A stretch of 64,000 nucleotides of DNA, from contig NZ_JAPYZZ010000004.1 of the NCBI RefSeq assembly GCF_027460065.1, positions 143,812-207,811 of the forward strand, in the 5' to 3' direction. The position numbers were made by a program, and so were the translations under genes. Below are positions 1-8,654 of the stretch, in pieces. The stretch comes from Martinezella rhizogenes (GTDB lineage: Bacteria; Pseudomonadota; Alphaproteobacteria; Rhizobiales; Rhizobiaceae). The number at the start of each line of letters is the position of its first letter. The first letter of the stretch is position 1. Below the pieces are notes generated by a model. That model ran no database searches. It had not been told where the DNA came from and saw only the letters and a list, made by a program, of their open reading frames with translations.

Positions 1-375
1 TTGTGGACCTTTGCCACGCCTGCAGCCCAGGCGGCCAATGCTGACAATGACAATCTGCCGGGCAAATCCTGGAGCGGCATTTTCCGCGATTGCTACGCCA
101 TCGCCGCCCTGCGCCCGCGCTATTTCTCTTTCTTCCTGGCGCTGTTGCCGCAATTCGTTTCCACCACGGGCAATGCCGTTGAAACGCTCGCCATGGCGCA
201 GGCCGCGATCCTTGTTCTGACATGTGTGATTCTAGCCGCGCAGGCGATGTTCGCCGGCCAGACACTGGCGCTGGTGCGCCGCATGTCCGGCGATAAAAAA
301 ATCCGGCCGAAATACCGCACCCACTTCATTTCCGGCCGCGCCGTCAGTGCCGGATACAGGCGCATCGCGGCCTGA
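1..375 (+). CDS. LysE/RhtB-type exporter, C-terminal part only
   Basis: This is the 3' end of a gene that enters from the left edge, so its true start is not in the window. The visible 124 residues contain a stretch RPRYFSFFLALLPQFV that resembles the conserved NPK-x-LFFLAFLPQFV segment of LysE/RhtB amino-acid exporters. It is followed by a hydrophobic helix (about residues 65-90) and a basic tail. Family members are inner-membrane proteins of about 200 residues that export amino acids or derivatives. The substrate cannot be read from this fragment. The basic tail after the last helix is a little longer than usual. Confidence 0.6.
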   Translation: MWTFATPAAQAANADNDNLPGKSWSGIFRDCYAIAALRPRYFSFFLALLPQFVSTTGNAVETLAMAQAAILVLTCVILAAQAMFAGQTLALVRRMSGDKKIRPKYRTHFISGRAVSAGYRRIAA

Positions 376-511
376 AAATCGGCCTTAAAGCGGGTGCGAT
401 ACCTCCCCGCTTGCCGCTTTCCTTACAATAGGTTAATGAAGGCGCGACGGGACACTGCCTGCTTCGCTTGACGCGGGGGTATCGAGAGACAGGCATAACG
501 AAGGCGGCAAC

Positions 512-1582
512 ATGCGAAATTCGGGCAAATTCCGCGGAAGAAGTGCACTTCTTCTGTCTTCCACCGTGGGTCTGGCACTGGCATTGAGCGCTTGCACCAG
601 CGTCGAATACACCGCGAAGGAAGGGCCGAACGGCCCGAAAATTGCAACGGTCACCCCCACCACTCCGGGCCAGACATCGACGCAGCCGGCAACGGCTGAA
701 GCCACAGCGGGCGCTACCACGACCGCAACGGCAGTTCAGACCGCCGAAGTCTCTTCTCCAGCAGCAGCACTTCCCACTGCCGTCGCCGTCAAGGGCGGAC
801 GCGTGGCGCTGCCACCTGCCTCCGAAATCGCAGCCGCAGCAGCCATCGCCACACACATGCAGCAGCCGACCGAAGTGGCTGGAGCCGCAACGACGACAGC
901 CGCGCCGACCGCGGCCACGGCACTTGCACCGACACATGCGACGCCGGCGGCAGTAGCCATCGAAACGGCGAACGCGGCGGCAAAACCGACCATGCACAAT
1001 GCTGCCGTCGATCTGCCGCAGGTGGCTGCCGTCAAGGGCAGCTTCCCGGCCGCGCCGCCACCACCCGGTTCGCCGTCCATCGGCACCGAACTGACGGCGG
1101 AACGGAAAGTCATCCCGCTGCCGAAACCGGACAGCACCGTTCTCGCTTATGCCGCCGGCCCGACCAATGCCGCGCTTGCCGCGATTCGCCGGAACGAATC
1201 AATGACGGCACCGCTCAGAACAGCACCGGCAGGACGCGAAAAGCTGAGCGGCCTGATTACCAAATACGCCACCATGTATGATGTGCCGGAGGATCTGGTT
1301 CACCGTGTGGTGCAGCGCGAAAGCCGCTACAATCCCGGCGCCTATAGCCGCGGCAATTTCGGCCTGATGCAGATCCGGCATGCCACGGCCCGTTCCCTGG
1401 GCTTCGATGGCCCCGCCTCCGGCCTGTTCGATGCCGAAACCAATCTCAAATACGCCGTCAAATATCTGCGCGGCGCATGGGTTGTGGCGGGTAACGACCG
1501 TGACAATGCTGTCCGGCTTTATGCGCGCGGTTATTATTACGATGCCAAGCGCAAGGGCATGCTACACGTTCTGCGGAACTGA
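512..1582 (+). CDS. SLT-domain lytic transglycosylase lipoprotein
   Basis: The protein is predicted to cleave peptidoglycan glycan strands in the periplasm. It begins with a lipoprotein signal whose lipobox LALSAC puts the lipidated cysteine at residue 28. A low-complexity Ala/Thr/Pro-rich linker of about 180 residues follows and would act as a tether. The C-terminal 115 residues are a goose-lysozyme-like SLT domain with the catalytic glutamate in QRESRYNP (Glu270), the GLMQI motif, and a final segment with many tyrosines. The catalytic domain is short but complete. The ATG at 512 is preceded by a purine-rich GAAGGCGG stretch. It stands alone, and its specific role (housekeeping or secretion-linked) is not evident. 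Confidence 0.85.
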   Translation: MRNSGKFRGRSALLLSSTVGLALALSACTSVEYTAKEGPNGPKIATVTPTTPGQTSTQPATAEATAGATTTATAVQTAEVSSPAAALPTAVAVKGGRVALPPASEIAAAAAIATHMQQPTEVAGAATTTAAPTAATALAPTHATPAAVAIETANAAAKPTMHNAAVDLPQVAAVKGSFPAAPPPPGSPSIGTELTAERKVIPLPKPDSTVLAYAAGPTNAALAAIRRNESMTAPLRTAPAGREKLSGLITKYATMYDVPEDLVHRVVQRESRYNPGAYSRGNFGLMQIRHATARSLGFDGPASGLFDAETNLKYAVKYLRGAWVVAGNDRDNAVRLYARGYYYDAKRKGMLHVLRN

Positions 1583-1653
1583 CGGCCTTTCTGCCTATGC
1601 TGGGAAAGCCGCGCAGCTCAGCGGCTTTCTGAAAATGGTGCTACTCCCTTTCT

Positions 1654-1742
1654 GTCGTCCTCCTTGGGCTTTCCCCAAGGATTTAAACATGCCGAAAAAT
1701 CGAACCGTTACAAATCCTCGGAACAAACCCGAAGATAATGTC
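1654..1742. repeat. Paired-palindrome intergenic repeat, copy 1 (degenerate)
   Basis: Two short hairpins lie in inverted orientation within about 90 bp. The first (1661-1680) has arms CCTTGGG and CCCAAGG. The second (about 1713-1742) has a TCCTCGG-AACAAA-CCCGAAGA core. The same two-hairpin layout recurs at 14552-14642 and 15498-15583. It resembles the rhizobial mosaic repeats called RIME, a name given from memory. This copy is the most diverged of the three. It and the Pho box explain most of the 340 bp between the SLT gene and btaA. Confidence 0.6.
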
Positions 1743-1860
1743 TGCGTGGTGCCGCGACCACTTCGCCTTCCAGCGAGGCCGCTGTTATCTGATGCTCCGC
1801 TCGGCCGGCGCGAGCGGTTTTCCAAGGGTCTTTTCTTTTCCCTGTCTCCGCCAGCAACCC

Positions 1861-1878
1861 CTGTCATCAAACTGTAGC
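1861..1878 (+). promoter_or_regulatory. Pho box upstream of btaAB
   Basis: The sequence CTGTCAT-CAAA-CTGTAGC consists of two 7-bp direct repeats starting 11 bp apart. This matches the PhoB box layout known in enterics and rhizobia. The first half-site is a perfect CTGTCAT and the second matches at five of seven positions. It ends 43 bp before the btaA start codon. Betaine-lipid synthesis is phosphate-starvation induced and PhoB dependent in related rhizobia, so the site fits the gene it precedes. Confidence 0.75.
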
Positions 1879-1921
1879 GTGGCGGCTGTAGACGCCTCTC
1901 AATCGACTGAGAGGTGAACAT

Positions 1922-3172
1922 ATGACGAGTGCGGCACCCAAGACCGGCTTCAGCAAAAACACAAAACTGAAGTCCGCATTGCTCCAGCACAAGGCACTCT
2001 CCAAAAGCGGCCTGTCCGAGCGGTTCTTCGGCGTCCTCTTTTCCGGCCTCGTCTATCCGCAGATCTGGGAAGACCCTGAGATCGACATGGAAGCGATGGA
2101 GCTTGGCGAAGGCCACCGCATCGTCACCATCGGCTCCGGCGGCTGCAACATGCTGGCCTATCTCTCACGCAACCCTGATAGCATCGATGTGGTGGACCTC
2201 AACCCGCATCACATCGCGCTGAACAAGCTGAAGCTCGCCGCCTTCCGCCATCTGCCTGCCCATCAGGATGTGGTACGTCACTTCGGCCGCGCCGGCACCC
2301 GCAGCAACAGCATCGGTTACGACCGCTTCATCGCCGAGCATCTTGACGCCACGACCAAGGCCTATTGGTCGAAGCGCACCCTGTCCGGCCGCCGCCGCAT
2401 TTCGGTGTTCGACAGGAACATCTACCGTACCGGCCTGCTCGGCCGTTTCATCGGTGCCGGCCATCTGATGGCCCGCCTGCACGGCGTGAAGCTCACCGAA
2501 ATGGCCAAGACACGGACGATGGACGAACAGCGCCAGTTTTTTGACAGCAAGGTCGCGCCACTGTTCGACAAGCCGGTGGTGCGCTGGCTGACAAAGCGCA
2601 AGAGCTCGCTTTTCGGCCTCGGCATTCCGCCACGCCAGTATGACGAACTGGCAAGCCTTTCCAGCGACGGCACGGTTGCCTCCGTCCTCAAGGAGCGTCT
2701 GGAAAAGCTTGCCTGCAACTTCCCGCTCAGCGACAATTATTTCGCCTGGCAGGCCTTTGCGCGCCGTTATCCCGAGCCGCATGAGGGCGCCCTGCCCGCC
2801 TATCTCAAGTCGGAATATTACGAAACGATCCGCAACAACACCGCGCGCGTCGCCGTACATCACGCAACCTATACCGAGCTGCTTTCCCGCAAGCCCGCAA
2901 GTGGCGTCGACCGCTATATCCTGCTCGATGCGCAGGACTGGATGACGGATGTGCAGCTCAACGAGTTGTGGTCGCAGATCAGCCGCACCGCCGCACCAGG
3001 TGCGCGCGTCATCTTCCGCACCGCGGCCGAAAAGAGCGTCATCGAAGGCCGGCTCTCCCCTGATATCCGCAACCAGTGGGTCTATCTCGAAGAGCGCTCC
3101 AACGAGCTCAACGCCATGGACCGCTCGGCCATTTATGGCGGCTTCCATATCTACCAGAGGGCTATGGCATGA
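1922..3172 (+). CDS. btaA: S-adenosylmethionine:diacylglycerol 3-amino-3-carboxypropyltransferase BtaA
   Basis: BtaA moves the 3-amino-3-carboxypropyl group of S-adenosylmethionine onto diacylglycerol, giving diacylglyceryl-homoserine, the first step of DGTS betaine-lipid synthesis at the inner membrane. The 416-residue length is typical. The N-terminal region reads SGLVYPQIWEDPEID, a BtaA (DUF3419) hallmark, followed by a nucleotide-binding loop GSGGCNML near residue 75 and VDLNPHH near residue 97. The stop codon overlaps the btaB start in an ATGA arrangement, so the two are co-transcribed and probably translationally coupled. A Pho box 43 bp upstream implies induction under phosphate limitation, when the phosphorus-free lipid replaces phospholipids. 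Confidence 0.93.
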   Translation: MTSAAPKTGFSKNTKLKSALLQHKALSKSGLSERFFGVLFSGLVYPQIWEDPEIDMEAMELGEGHRIVTIGSGGCNMLAYLSRNPDSIDVVDLNPHHIALNKLKLAAFRHLPAHQDVVRHFGRAGTRSNSIGYDRFIAEHLDATTKAYWSKRTLSGRRRISVFDRNIYRTGLLGRFIGAGHLMARLHGVKLTEMAKTRTMDEQRQFFDSKVAPLFDKPVVRWLTKRKSSLFGLGIPPRQYDELASLSSDGTVASVLKERLEKLACNFPLSDNYFAWQAFARRYPEPHEGALPAYLKSEYYETIRNNTARVAVHHATYTELLSRKPASGVDRYILLDAQDWMTDVQLNELWSQISRTAAPGARVIFRTAAEKSVIEGRLSPDIRNQWVYLEERSNELNAMDRSAIYGGFHIYQRAMA

Positions 3173-3888
3173 AAACCATCGGCGAGAATGTGGGCCTTGC
3201 AGACAGCGCGCATGCGGGCTTGATGGACCGCATGTATCGCCACCAGCGGCATATCTACGATATCACCCGCAAATATTATCTTCTCGGCCGTGACCGGACC
3301 ATTTCCGGCCTCGACGTGCCAAAGGGTGGCACGCTGCTGGAAATCGGCTGCGGCACCGGCCGCAACCTGCTGCTGGCCAGCCGCAGATTTCCCGACGCCA
3401 AGCTCTTCGGCCTCGATATATCAGCCGAAATGCTGCTGACCGCATCCGAAAATTTTGCCGGCAAAGCCGAGCGACCCATTCTGCGTGTCGCCGACGCCAC
3501 CGCCTTCCGTGCTTCGGAATTCGGCCAGCCCGATGGCTTCGACCGCGTCATGATCCCTTATGCGCTGTCGATGATACCGGACTGGGAAAAGGCGATCGAA
3601 CAGGCGCTTACGGCGCTGAAACCCGGCGGTTCGCTGCATATCGTCGATTTCGGCCAGCAGGAGCAATTGCCGAAGTGGTTCCGCACCCTCCTGCAAGCCT
3701 GGCTCACCCGCTTTCACGTTACGCCCCGCGCCAATCTCCGCTACGTTCTCGCCAATATGGCCGGCCGTTTCGACGGTAATCTCGATTTCGAAGAAATCGC
3801 GAGGGGTTATGCATGGCGGGCTGTGATCACGCTTCCGGTTGTTGAAGCACAGCAGCCGAAAATCCACCGCATATTGGCCGACGCCTGA
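3169..3888 (+). CDS. btaB: Diacylglyceryl-homoserine N-methyltransferase BtaB
   Basis: BtaB methylates diacylglyceryl-homoserine three times to yield the betaine lipid DGTS. The 239-residue protein is a class I SAM-dependent methyltransferase with motif I LEIGCGTG at residues 57-64 and an acidic FGLDIS strand end. The start at 3169 is chosen because it overlaps the btaA stop (ATGA) and removes 31 residues that only read through the btaA 3' end. The gene is the second of a two-gene operon and shares its Pho control. Confidence 0.92.
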   Translation: MKTIGENVGLADSAHAGLMDRMYRHQRHIYDITRKYYLLGRDRTISGLDVPKGGTLLEIGCGTGRNLLLASRRFPDAKLFGLDISAEMLLTASENFAGKAERPILRVADATAFRASEFGQPDGFDRVMIPYALSMIPDWEKAIEQALTALKPGGSLHIVDFGQQEQLPKWFRTLLQAWLTRFHVTPRANLRYVLANMAGRFDGNLDFEEIARGYAWRAVITLPVVEAQQPKIHRILADA

Positions 3889-4123
3889 TTCCTGGCGGAT
3901 TGCGAAGCGCGGCCGACCGCATCGGGCACCGCCTTCAAGGCCTCTGCCGGGCCAAATCTCCGCACTAAACCCGCAAATCGCTTAAAATCCAGCGACTTGC
4001 GAGGTGCAAAAAACGCCCTGCCCCTTGCCATATCGATTTGTTTACCATGTTATGGGTAAATCGGGAGATGCGGCGCATCGTTTTGCGGCCGCGGAATGGG
4101 CAACAATAATCATCAGGGTTCCA

Positions 4124-4903
4124 ATGCGGCTGCGTTTTTCGGCACTATTGTCGGCTTTGCTGTTGATCGGCGGCTGCACCTCCACCAGTTACGACCTGCT
4201 GGAAACTGCATCCGTTTCCAAGCCGAAGTTCTCCGATACCGACCCGCAGGATTTCGGCGTCAACAACCCGCACCGCCATGATATCCACGGCATCGACGTG
4301 TCCAAATGGAATGGCGATGTCGACTGGCAAACGGTGCGCAAATCCGGCGTTTCCTTCGTTTTCATCAAGGCAACGGAAGGATCGGATCGGATCGATCCAA
4401 AATTCGGCGATCATTGGCGCAGTGCGGCCTCGGCGAATATTCTGCATGCGCCCTACCACTTCTATTATTTCTGCTCGACGGCGGACGCCCAGGCCGACTG
4501 GTTCATCAGCAACGTGCCGAAGGAAGCCGTCACCCTGCCACCGGTTCTCGACGTGGAATGGAATCCTTCTTCCCCGACCTGCAAGACGCGCCCTGCCCCC
4601 GGCGTCGTGCGCGCCGAAATGCAGCGTTTCCTCGATCGCCTTGAGGCCCATTACGGCAAGCGCCCGATCATCTATACCTCGGTCGATTTCCACCGTGACA
4701 ATCTCGTCGGCCAGTTCAAGAATTACCATTTCTGGGTGCGTTCCGTCGCCGCCCATCCGGCCAAGATTTACGAAGACCGGCAATGGGCCTTCTGGCAATA
4801 TACCGCAACCGGCGTCGTGCCCGGCGTCAACGGCCCCACCGACATCAATGTTTTTGCCGGAAGTGAGAAAAACTGGCGGAAATGGATTGCTTCGGCCAAA
4901 TAA
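4124..4903 (+). CDS. GH25-family muramidase lipoprotein
   Basis: This is predicted to be a cell-wall lysozyme (N-acetylmuramidase fold of glycoside hydrolase family 25) anchored as a lipoprotein. From the ATG at 4124 the protein has a clean lipoprotein signal (LLLIGGC, Cys18). The GH25 domain begins at HGIDVSKW (Asp58), and the catalytic DxE pair is visible as LDVEWN (Asp143, Glu145). The open frame extends 40 codons upstream to 4004, but that extension has no family match and would bury the signal peptide. The 259-residue length is usual for bacterial chromosomal GH25 proteins. It sits between btaB and another transglycosylase without operon-like spacing. Confidence 0.88.
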   Translation: MRLRFSALLSALLLIGGCTSTSYDLLETASVSKPKFSDTDPQDFGVNNPHRHDIHGIDVSKWNGDVDWQTVRKSGVSFVFIKATEGSDRIDPKFGDHWRSAASANILHAPYHFYYFCSTADAQADWFISNVPKEAVTLPPVLDVEWNPSSPTCKTRPAPGVVRAEMQRFLDRLEAHYGKRPIIYTSVDFHRDNLVGQFKNYHFWVRSVAAHPAKIYEDRQWAFWQYTATGVVPGVNGPTDINVFAGSEKNWRKWIASAK

Positions 4904-5026
4904 GGCGACCAAGAAGCAACACTTTCGAAAAATCGGCGTTGTTCTGCAACGCCAGATCGTTCGGTCCGTTTTTTTGTCGCAAACATATGGGTAAAGCGGG
5001 CCAACAACCTATCGAGGAAATTCCCC

Positions 5027-6253
5027 ATGCCCACCTTCCGGTCGCGCAGCATCGTTTTTGCCGCCGCTTTGTCGCTTCTCTCCACCGGCTCCGCACTCGC
5101 CACGCCGCCCGTCGCCTCGCCTGACGATCCCAAGCAGGTTGCCTGCGGCGGTGATCTCGGTGCGTTCCTCGAGGGCGTGAAAGCCGATGCGCTCGCCAAG
5201 GGCATCCCCGCCGACGCAATCCAGAAGGCGCTTGCCGGCGCGCAGATCGACCCGAAAGTGCTCTCGCGTGACCGCGCCCAGGGCGTCTTCCGACAGACCT
5301 TCCTGGAATTCTCCCAGCGCACCGTCAGCCAGGCGCGTCTCGATATCGGTCGCAAGAAGCTGCAGGAACTCTCCTCCACCTTCGCGCGCGCCGAAAGTGA
5401 ATATGGCGTACCGGCCGGCGTCATAGCCGCCTTCTGGGCCATGGAAACCGATTTCGGCGCCGTGCAGGGCGATTTCAACACCCGTAACGCGCTGGTGACC
5501 CTGTCGCATGATTGCCGCCGCCCGGAACTCTTCCGCCCGCAGCTGCTGGCGCTGATCGAAATGGTCCAGCACGGCGATCTCGATCCTGCTGCCAATACGG
5601 GTGCATGGGCCGGCGAAATCGGCCAGGTGCAGATGCTGCCCAAGGACATCATCGCTTTCGGCGTCGATGGTGATGGCGACGGCCATATCAACGTCAAGAG
5701 CAGTGCGCCCGACGCCATCCTGACGGCTGCGAAATTCATCCAGCATCTCGGTTTCAAGAAGGGCGAACCCTGGATTCAGGAAGTCTCCCTGCCCGAAAAC
5801 CTGCCCTGGGATAAATCCGGCCTTGGCGGCCCGCTGACGGCTGGCGAGTGGTTCGCGCTCGGCGTCACCCCGCGCGATGGCAACAGGAACTTCGCCTCCC
5901 TGCCTGCCGCCCTCATCATGCCGCAGGGCCGCAAGGGGCCGACCTTCATCACCTATCCGAACTTCAACATCTATCTGGAATGGAACCAGTCGTTCATCTA
6001 CACGACCTCGGCTGCCTATTTCGCCAACCGTCTGATGGGCTCGCCCGTCTACGAGAAGGGCAACCCGGATCCCGGCTTCGATGATGCCACCATGAAGCAG
6101 CTGCAGACCAAGCTCGAAGCCCGTGGCCACAATGTCGGCAAGGTTGATGGCATTCTCGGTTCGGGCACCCGCGTCGCCATCCAGAAGGAACAGCAGCGCC
6201 TCGGACTGCCCGCGGATGGTTGGCCGACGGCGGCTCTTTTGCAGGCGCTTTAA
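5027..6253 (+). CDS. MltB-type lytic murein transglycosylase with peptidoglycan-binding domain
   Basis: This periplasmic enzyme cleaves peptidoglycan to 1,6-anhydro-muropeptides. A Sec signal peptide ending near SALA precedes an MltB/SLT_2-like catalytic domain with AFWAMETDFGA (catalytic Glu140) and the GEIGQVQMLP segment. The last 60 residues are a PG_binding_1 domain (KQLQTKLEARGHNVGKVDG). The length of 408 residues fits the family. A GAGGAAA ribosome-binding site lies before the ATG. An intrinsic terminator follows at 6328-6363. Confidence 0.88.
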   Translation: MPTFRSRSIVFAAALSLLSTGSALATPPVASPDDPKQVACGGDLGAFLEGVKADALAKGIPADAIQKALAGAQIDPKVLSRDRAQGVFRQTFLEFSQRTVSQARLDIGRKKLQELSSTFARAESEYGVPAGVIAAFWAMETDFGAVQGDFNTRNALVTLSHDCRRPELFRPQLLALIEMVQHGDLDPAANTGAWAGEIGQVQMLPKDIIAFGVDGDGDGHINVKSSAPDAILTAAKFIQHLGFKKGEPWIQEVSLPENLPWDKSGLGGPLTAGEWFALGVTPRDGNRNFASLPAALIMPQGRKGPTFITYPNFNIYLEWNQSFIYTTSAAYFANRLMGSPVYEKGNPDPGFDDATMKQLQTKLEARGHNVGKVDGILGSGTRVAIQKEQQRLGLPADGWPTAALLQAL

Positions 6254-6327
6254 CACCTCTTAACGGCGCTCTCCGGCCCTTAATCTGTCGGCCGGAATCA
6301 AGGCAGAAATCGTTAATCTCGACCGGA

Positions 6328-6363
6328 TGACTGGGGATAACACCCCGGTCATTTACTTTTTTT
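6328..6363 (+). terminator. Intrinsic terminator after the MltB-type gene
   Basis: A 9-bp stem (TGACTGGGG and CCCCGGTCA, one G-U pair) with a six-base loop is followed by TTTACTTTTTTT. Confidence 0.8.
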
Positions 6364-6531
6364 AAACTTATGAAGCACTGCGTGATAGCGAAATAATCTT
6401 TTATTTTCAATAAATTACAGAAAACACTTTTTTACGGTGCGCAAAGCCGTGCTGCACCGCATCACAAAAACCGCTTTTCAACTGCCACAAAACGGTCATA
6501 TTATCGAACCTGTCAACAACAGGAGGCACCC

Positions 6532-6609
6532 ATGGGACTTACAAAATCTCTCAATGCCTTGGCAGTCGGTTTGGCGTTTTTGTTCGTAGCGATGATGCTT
6601 TTCATCTGA
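6532..6609 (+). CDS. 25-residue single-helix membrane peptide
   Basis: A very short reading frame encodes 25 residues. The N-terminal part MGLTKSLNAL is polar and basic, and the rest (about residues 8-25) is one hydrophobic helix that could span the membrane. Support for translation is a perfect AGGAGG at 6521-6526, five bases before the ATG. It also has its own AT-rich upstream region between two intrinsic terminators (6328-6363 and 6659-6695), so it forms a self-contained transcription unit. Its function is unknown; small single-helix proteins often bind and adjust membrane complexes. Confidence 0.7.
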   Translation: MGLTKSLNALAVGLAFLFVAMMLFI

Positions 6610-6658
6610 CGCGACGTGAAGACCAAACGCAGTTAAGAACCGTAGATGACACGAATTT

Positions 6659-6695
6659 AAAAAGCGCAGGGCCTTAAGGGACCTGCGCTTTTTTC
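6659..6695. terminator. Bidirectional terminator between the small peptide gene and metF
   Basis: A 7-bp GC-rich stem (GCGCAGG and CCTGCGC) is flanked by A-runs on the left and T-runs on the right, so it can stop transcription of the small gene on the plus strand and of metF on the minus strand. Confidence 0.85.
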
Positions 6696-6719
6696 ATGGC
6701 GGTAATCTGCTCTCCGGCG

Positions 6720-7613
6720 TCAGGCAGCGCTGCGGCGCAGGCGCTCCAGCCCGAGGTTTTCCAGCACCGCGTCGACCAGCGGAGCGCGGTTCATGGTGTA
6801 TAGGTGGAACTCGTTGAAACCACGCCGCTGCAGATCGGCGATCTGCTCGGCTGCAACCGCAGCGGCCACGCGGGCACGCCCTTCCAGATCCTCGTCATAG
6901 CCTTCGAAACGTTCATCCAGAAATCCGGGAACGCTGGTGCCGCAGCGGCCGGCGAAACGCTTGAGCTGGGTCAGGTTCTGGATCGGCATGATGCCCGGAA
7001 CCACCGGAATGGTGATGCCCGCGGCCGTCACGCGCTCCATGTAGCGTTCAAACACGTCATTATCGAAAAAGAACTGCGTCAGCGCCCGCGTCGCACCATT
7101 GTCGGCCTTGCGCTTCAGCATGTCGATATCGACTGCCTCGCTTGCGCTTTCAGGGTGTTTTTCCGGATAGGCGGAAACGGAAATCTCGAAATCGCCGATC
7201 TCGCGCAGCCCCTTCACCAGCGCTGCGGCGTTCTCGTAACCTTCGGGATGCGGCTGGTAAGCCGTGCCGATGCCGGTTGAGGGATCGCCACGCAGCGCCA
7301 CGAAATGGCGAACGCCGGCGTTGCGAAACTCTTCGATGACCTGATGCACGTCGTCACGGCTGGCATCGACGCAGGTCAGATGCGCGGCGGTTGGCAGATG
7401 GCTGTCACCGATCATCCGGCGCACGGCATCCAGCGTCGGCGCTTTGGTGGAACCACCAGCGCCATAAGTGACGGACACGAAATCCGGGTTCCACTTCTTC
7501 AGCTCCGCAACCGTTTCCCAGAGCTGGGCGTCCATCTCGGCGTTCTTCGGCGGGAAAAATTCGAAAGACAACCGGATATCGCCATCACGGCGTGCGGTTT
7601 CAGACCTCAACAT
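6720..7613 (-). CDS. metF: Methylenetetrahydrofolate reductase MetF
   Basis: MetF reduces 5,10-methylene-THF to 5-methyl-THF with FAD, supplying the methyl donor for MetH. The 297-residue protein shows the family start LSFEFFPPK, the VSVTYGAGGST motif and the folate-site region near AHLTCVD. The start at 7613 is preferred: it is preceded by a GGGAGG ribosome-binding site and begins one base after the stop of the upstream sahR gene, whereas the longer frame (to 7658) runs inside sahR. The tight spacing makes sahR-metF one operon, so MetF is controlled by the operator at 8655-8676. Confidence 0.95.
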   Translation of the reverse strand: MLRSETARRDGDIRLSFEFFPPKNAEMDAQLWETVAELKKWNPDFVSVTYGAGGSTKAPTLDAVRRMIGDSHLPTAAHLTCVDASRDDVHQVIEEFRNAGVRHFVALRGDPSTGIGTAYQPHPEGYENAAALVKGLREIGDFEISVSAYPEKHPESASEAVDIDMLKRKADNGATRALTQFFFDNDVFERYMERVTAAGITIPVVPGIMPIQNLTQLKRFAGRCGTSVPGFLDERFEGYDEDLEGRARVAAAVAAEQIADLQRRGFNEFHLYTMNRAPLVDAVLENLGLERLRRSAA

Positions 7614-7614
7614 A

Positions 7615-8628
7615 TCATGCCCTCCCGGAGCGAAGTAAAACCGCCTCTTGCGCCACATCGTCTGCCATCAGCAGCCGCTGGTCGCGGGCAACCCATATCG
7701 TCACGTCCAGAGCCTCGTCGGACGCTTTCTCAGAATGAAGATCGACAGCGCGCTCCAGAGACAGCCCGGCCTTCTTCAGCCATTCTTCCATCAGCGGATG
7801 CGAAAAGCCGAGCCGCACATGCGCGTGTTCATCGCGCAGATATTCGAAGGAATGCGGCGCAAGATCGATGACAATCAACCGCCCACCCGGCCGCAGCATG
7901 CGCGCGGCTTCGGAGAGCGCGATTTCCGGCTGGTCGAGGAAATGCAGGACCTGATGGATGACGATCAGATCGAAATCCTGTCCCTCCAGCGGCAGGTTGA
8001 GAATATCGCCATGGCGCACGGATGCATTGCCCACGCCCGCCTTGTCGAGATTGGCGCGTGCCACCGAGAGCATGTCGCGGCTGGCATCGACGCCGATCGC
8101 ACGGCGGTAGATACCGCTCAGAAGCTGGAGGATGCGGCCGGTGCCGGTGCCGAGATCAAGAAGCGAATCGATCCGCGTTGTGCCTACCAGCTTCAACAGC
8201 GCGCCTTCCACGGCCTCGTCGCTGACATGCAGGCGGCGCAGCTCGTCCCAGGCGGAGGCGTTACGGCTGAAATAATCCTGCGCCCGCTCCGCCCGCACCC
8301 GCTTGACGGTGGCAAGACGTTCGCTGTCACGCTGGAGAACGGCGTCAGAGGGCGATGCGGCGCCAAGCAATTGCCGGACGACAACGGCGGGCTCACCATC
8401 CTGCCGCAGCCGGAAATAGGCCCAGGCGCCTTCCTGATACCGCTCGATCAGCCCCTCTTCCGTCAAAAGCTTGAGGTGGCGGGAGATGCGCGGCTGCGAC
8501 TGGCCGAGAATTTCTGTAAGGTCAGTAACGGTCAGATCACCGGCGGACAGAAGCGCCAGCAAACGGAAGCGCGTCGGCTCACCCGCCGCCTTCAGAAGAT
8601 CCACCAATTTGTCCAGACCGAACGCCAC
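7615..8628 (-). CDS. sahR: ArsR-family regulator fused to a SAM-dependent methyltransferase domain (SahR type)
   Basis: The protein is a fusion. Residues 1-90 are an ArsR winged helix (TRFRLLALLSAGDLTVTDL, QPRISRHLK), and residues about 140-290 are a class I methyltransferase fold with LLDLGTGTGRIL. This architecture is that of SahR, a repressor in Proteobacteria that senses S-adenosylhomocysteine and controls methionine-cycle genes (knowledge of the family). Here the context agrees: it directly precedes metF, and the same palindrome occurs before it and before metH. It uses a GTG start with GAGGCG upstream. Whether the methyltransferase fold is catalytic or only a ligand sensor is not visible. 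The symbol is assigned by architecture and context. Confidence 0.8.
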   Translation of the reverse strand: MAFGLDKLVDLLKAAGEPTRFRLLALLSAGDLTVTDLTEILGQSQPRISRHLKLLTEEGLIERYQEGAWAYFRLRQDGEPAVVVRQLLGAASPSDAVLQRDSERLATVKRVRAERAQDYFSRNASAWDELRRLHVSDEAVEGALLKLVGTTRIDSLLDLGTGTGRILQLLSGIYRRAIGVDASRDMLSVARANLDKAGVGNASVRHGDILNLPLEGQDFDLIVIHQVLHFLDQPEIALSEAARMLRPGGRLIVIDLAPHSFEYLRDEHAHVRLGFSHPLMEEWLKKAGLSLERAVDLHSEKASDEALDVTIWVARDQRLLMADDVAQEAVLLRSGRA

Positions 8629-8654
8629 TTTGCCGCGCCTCGCACACTAATCAA

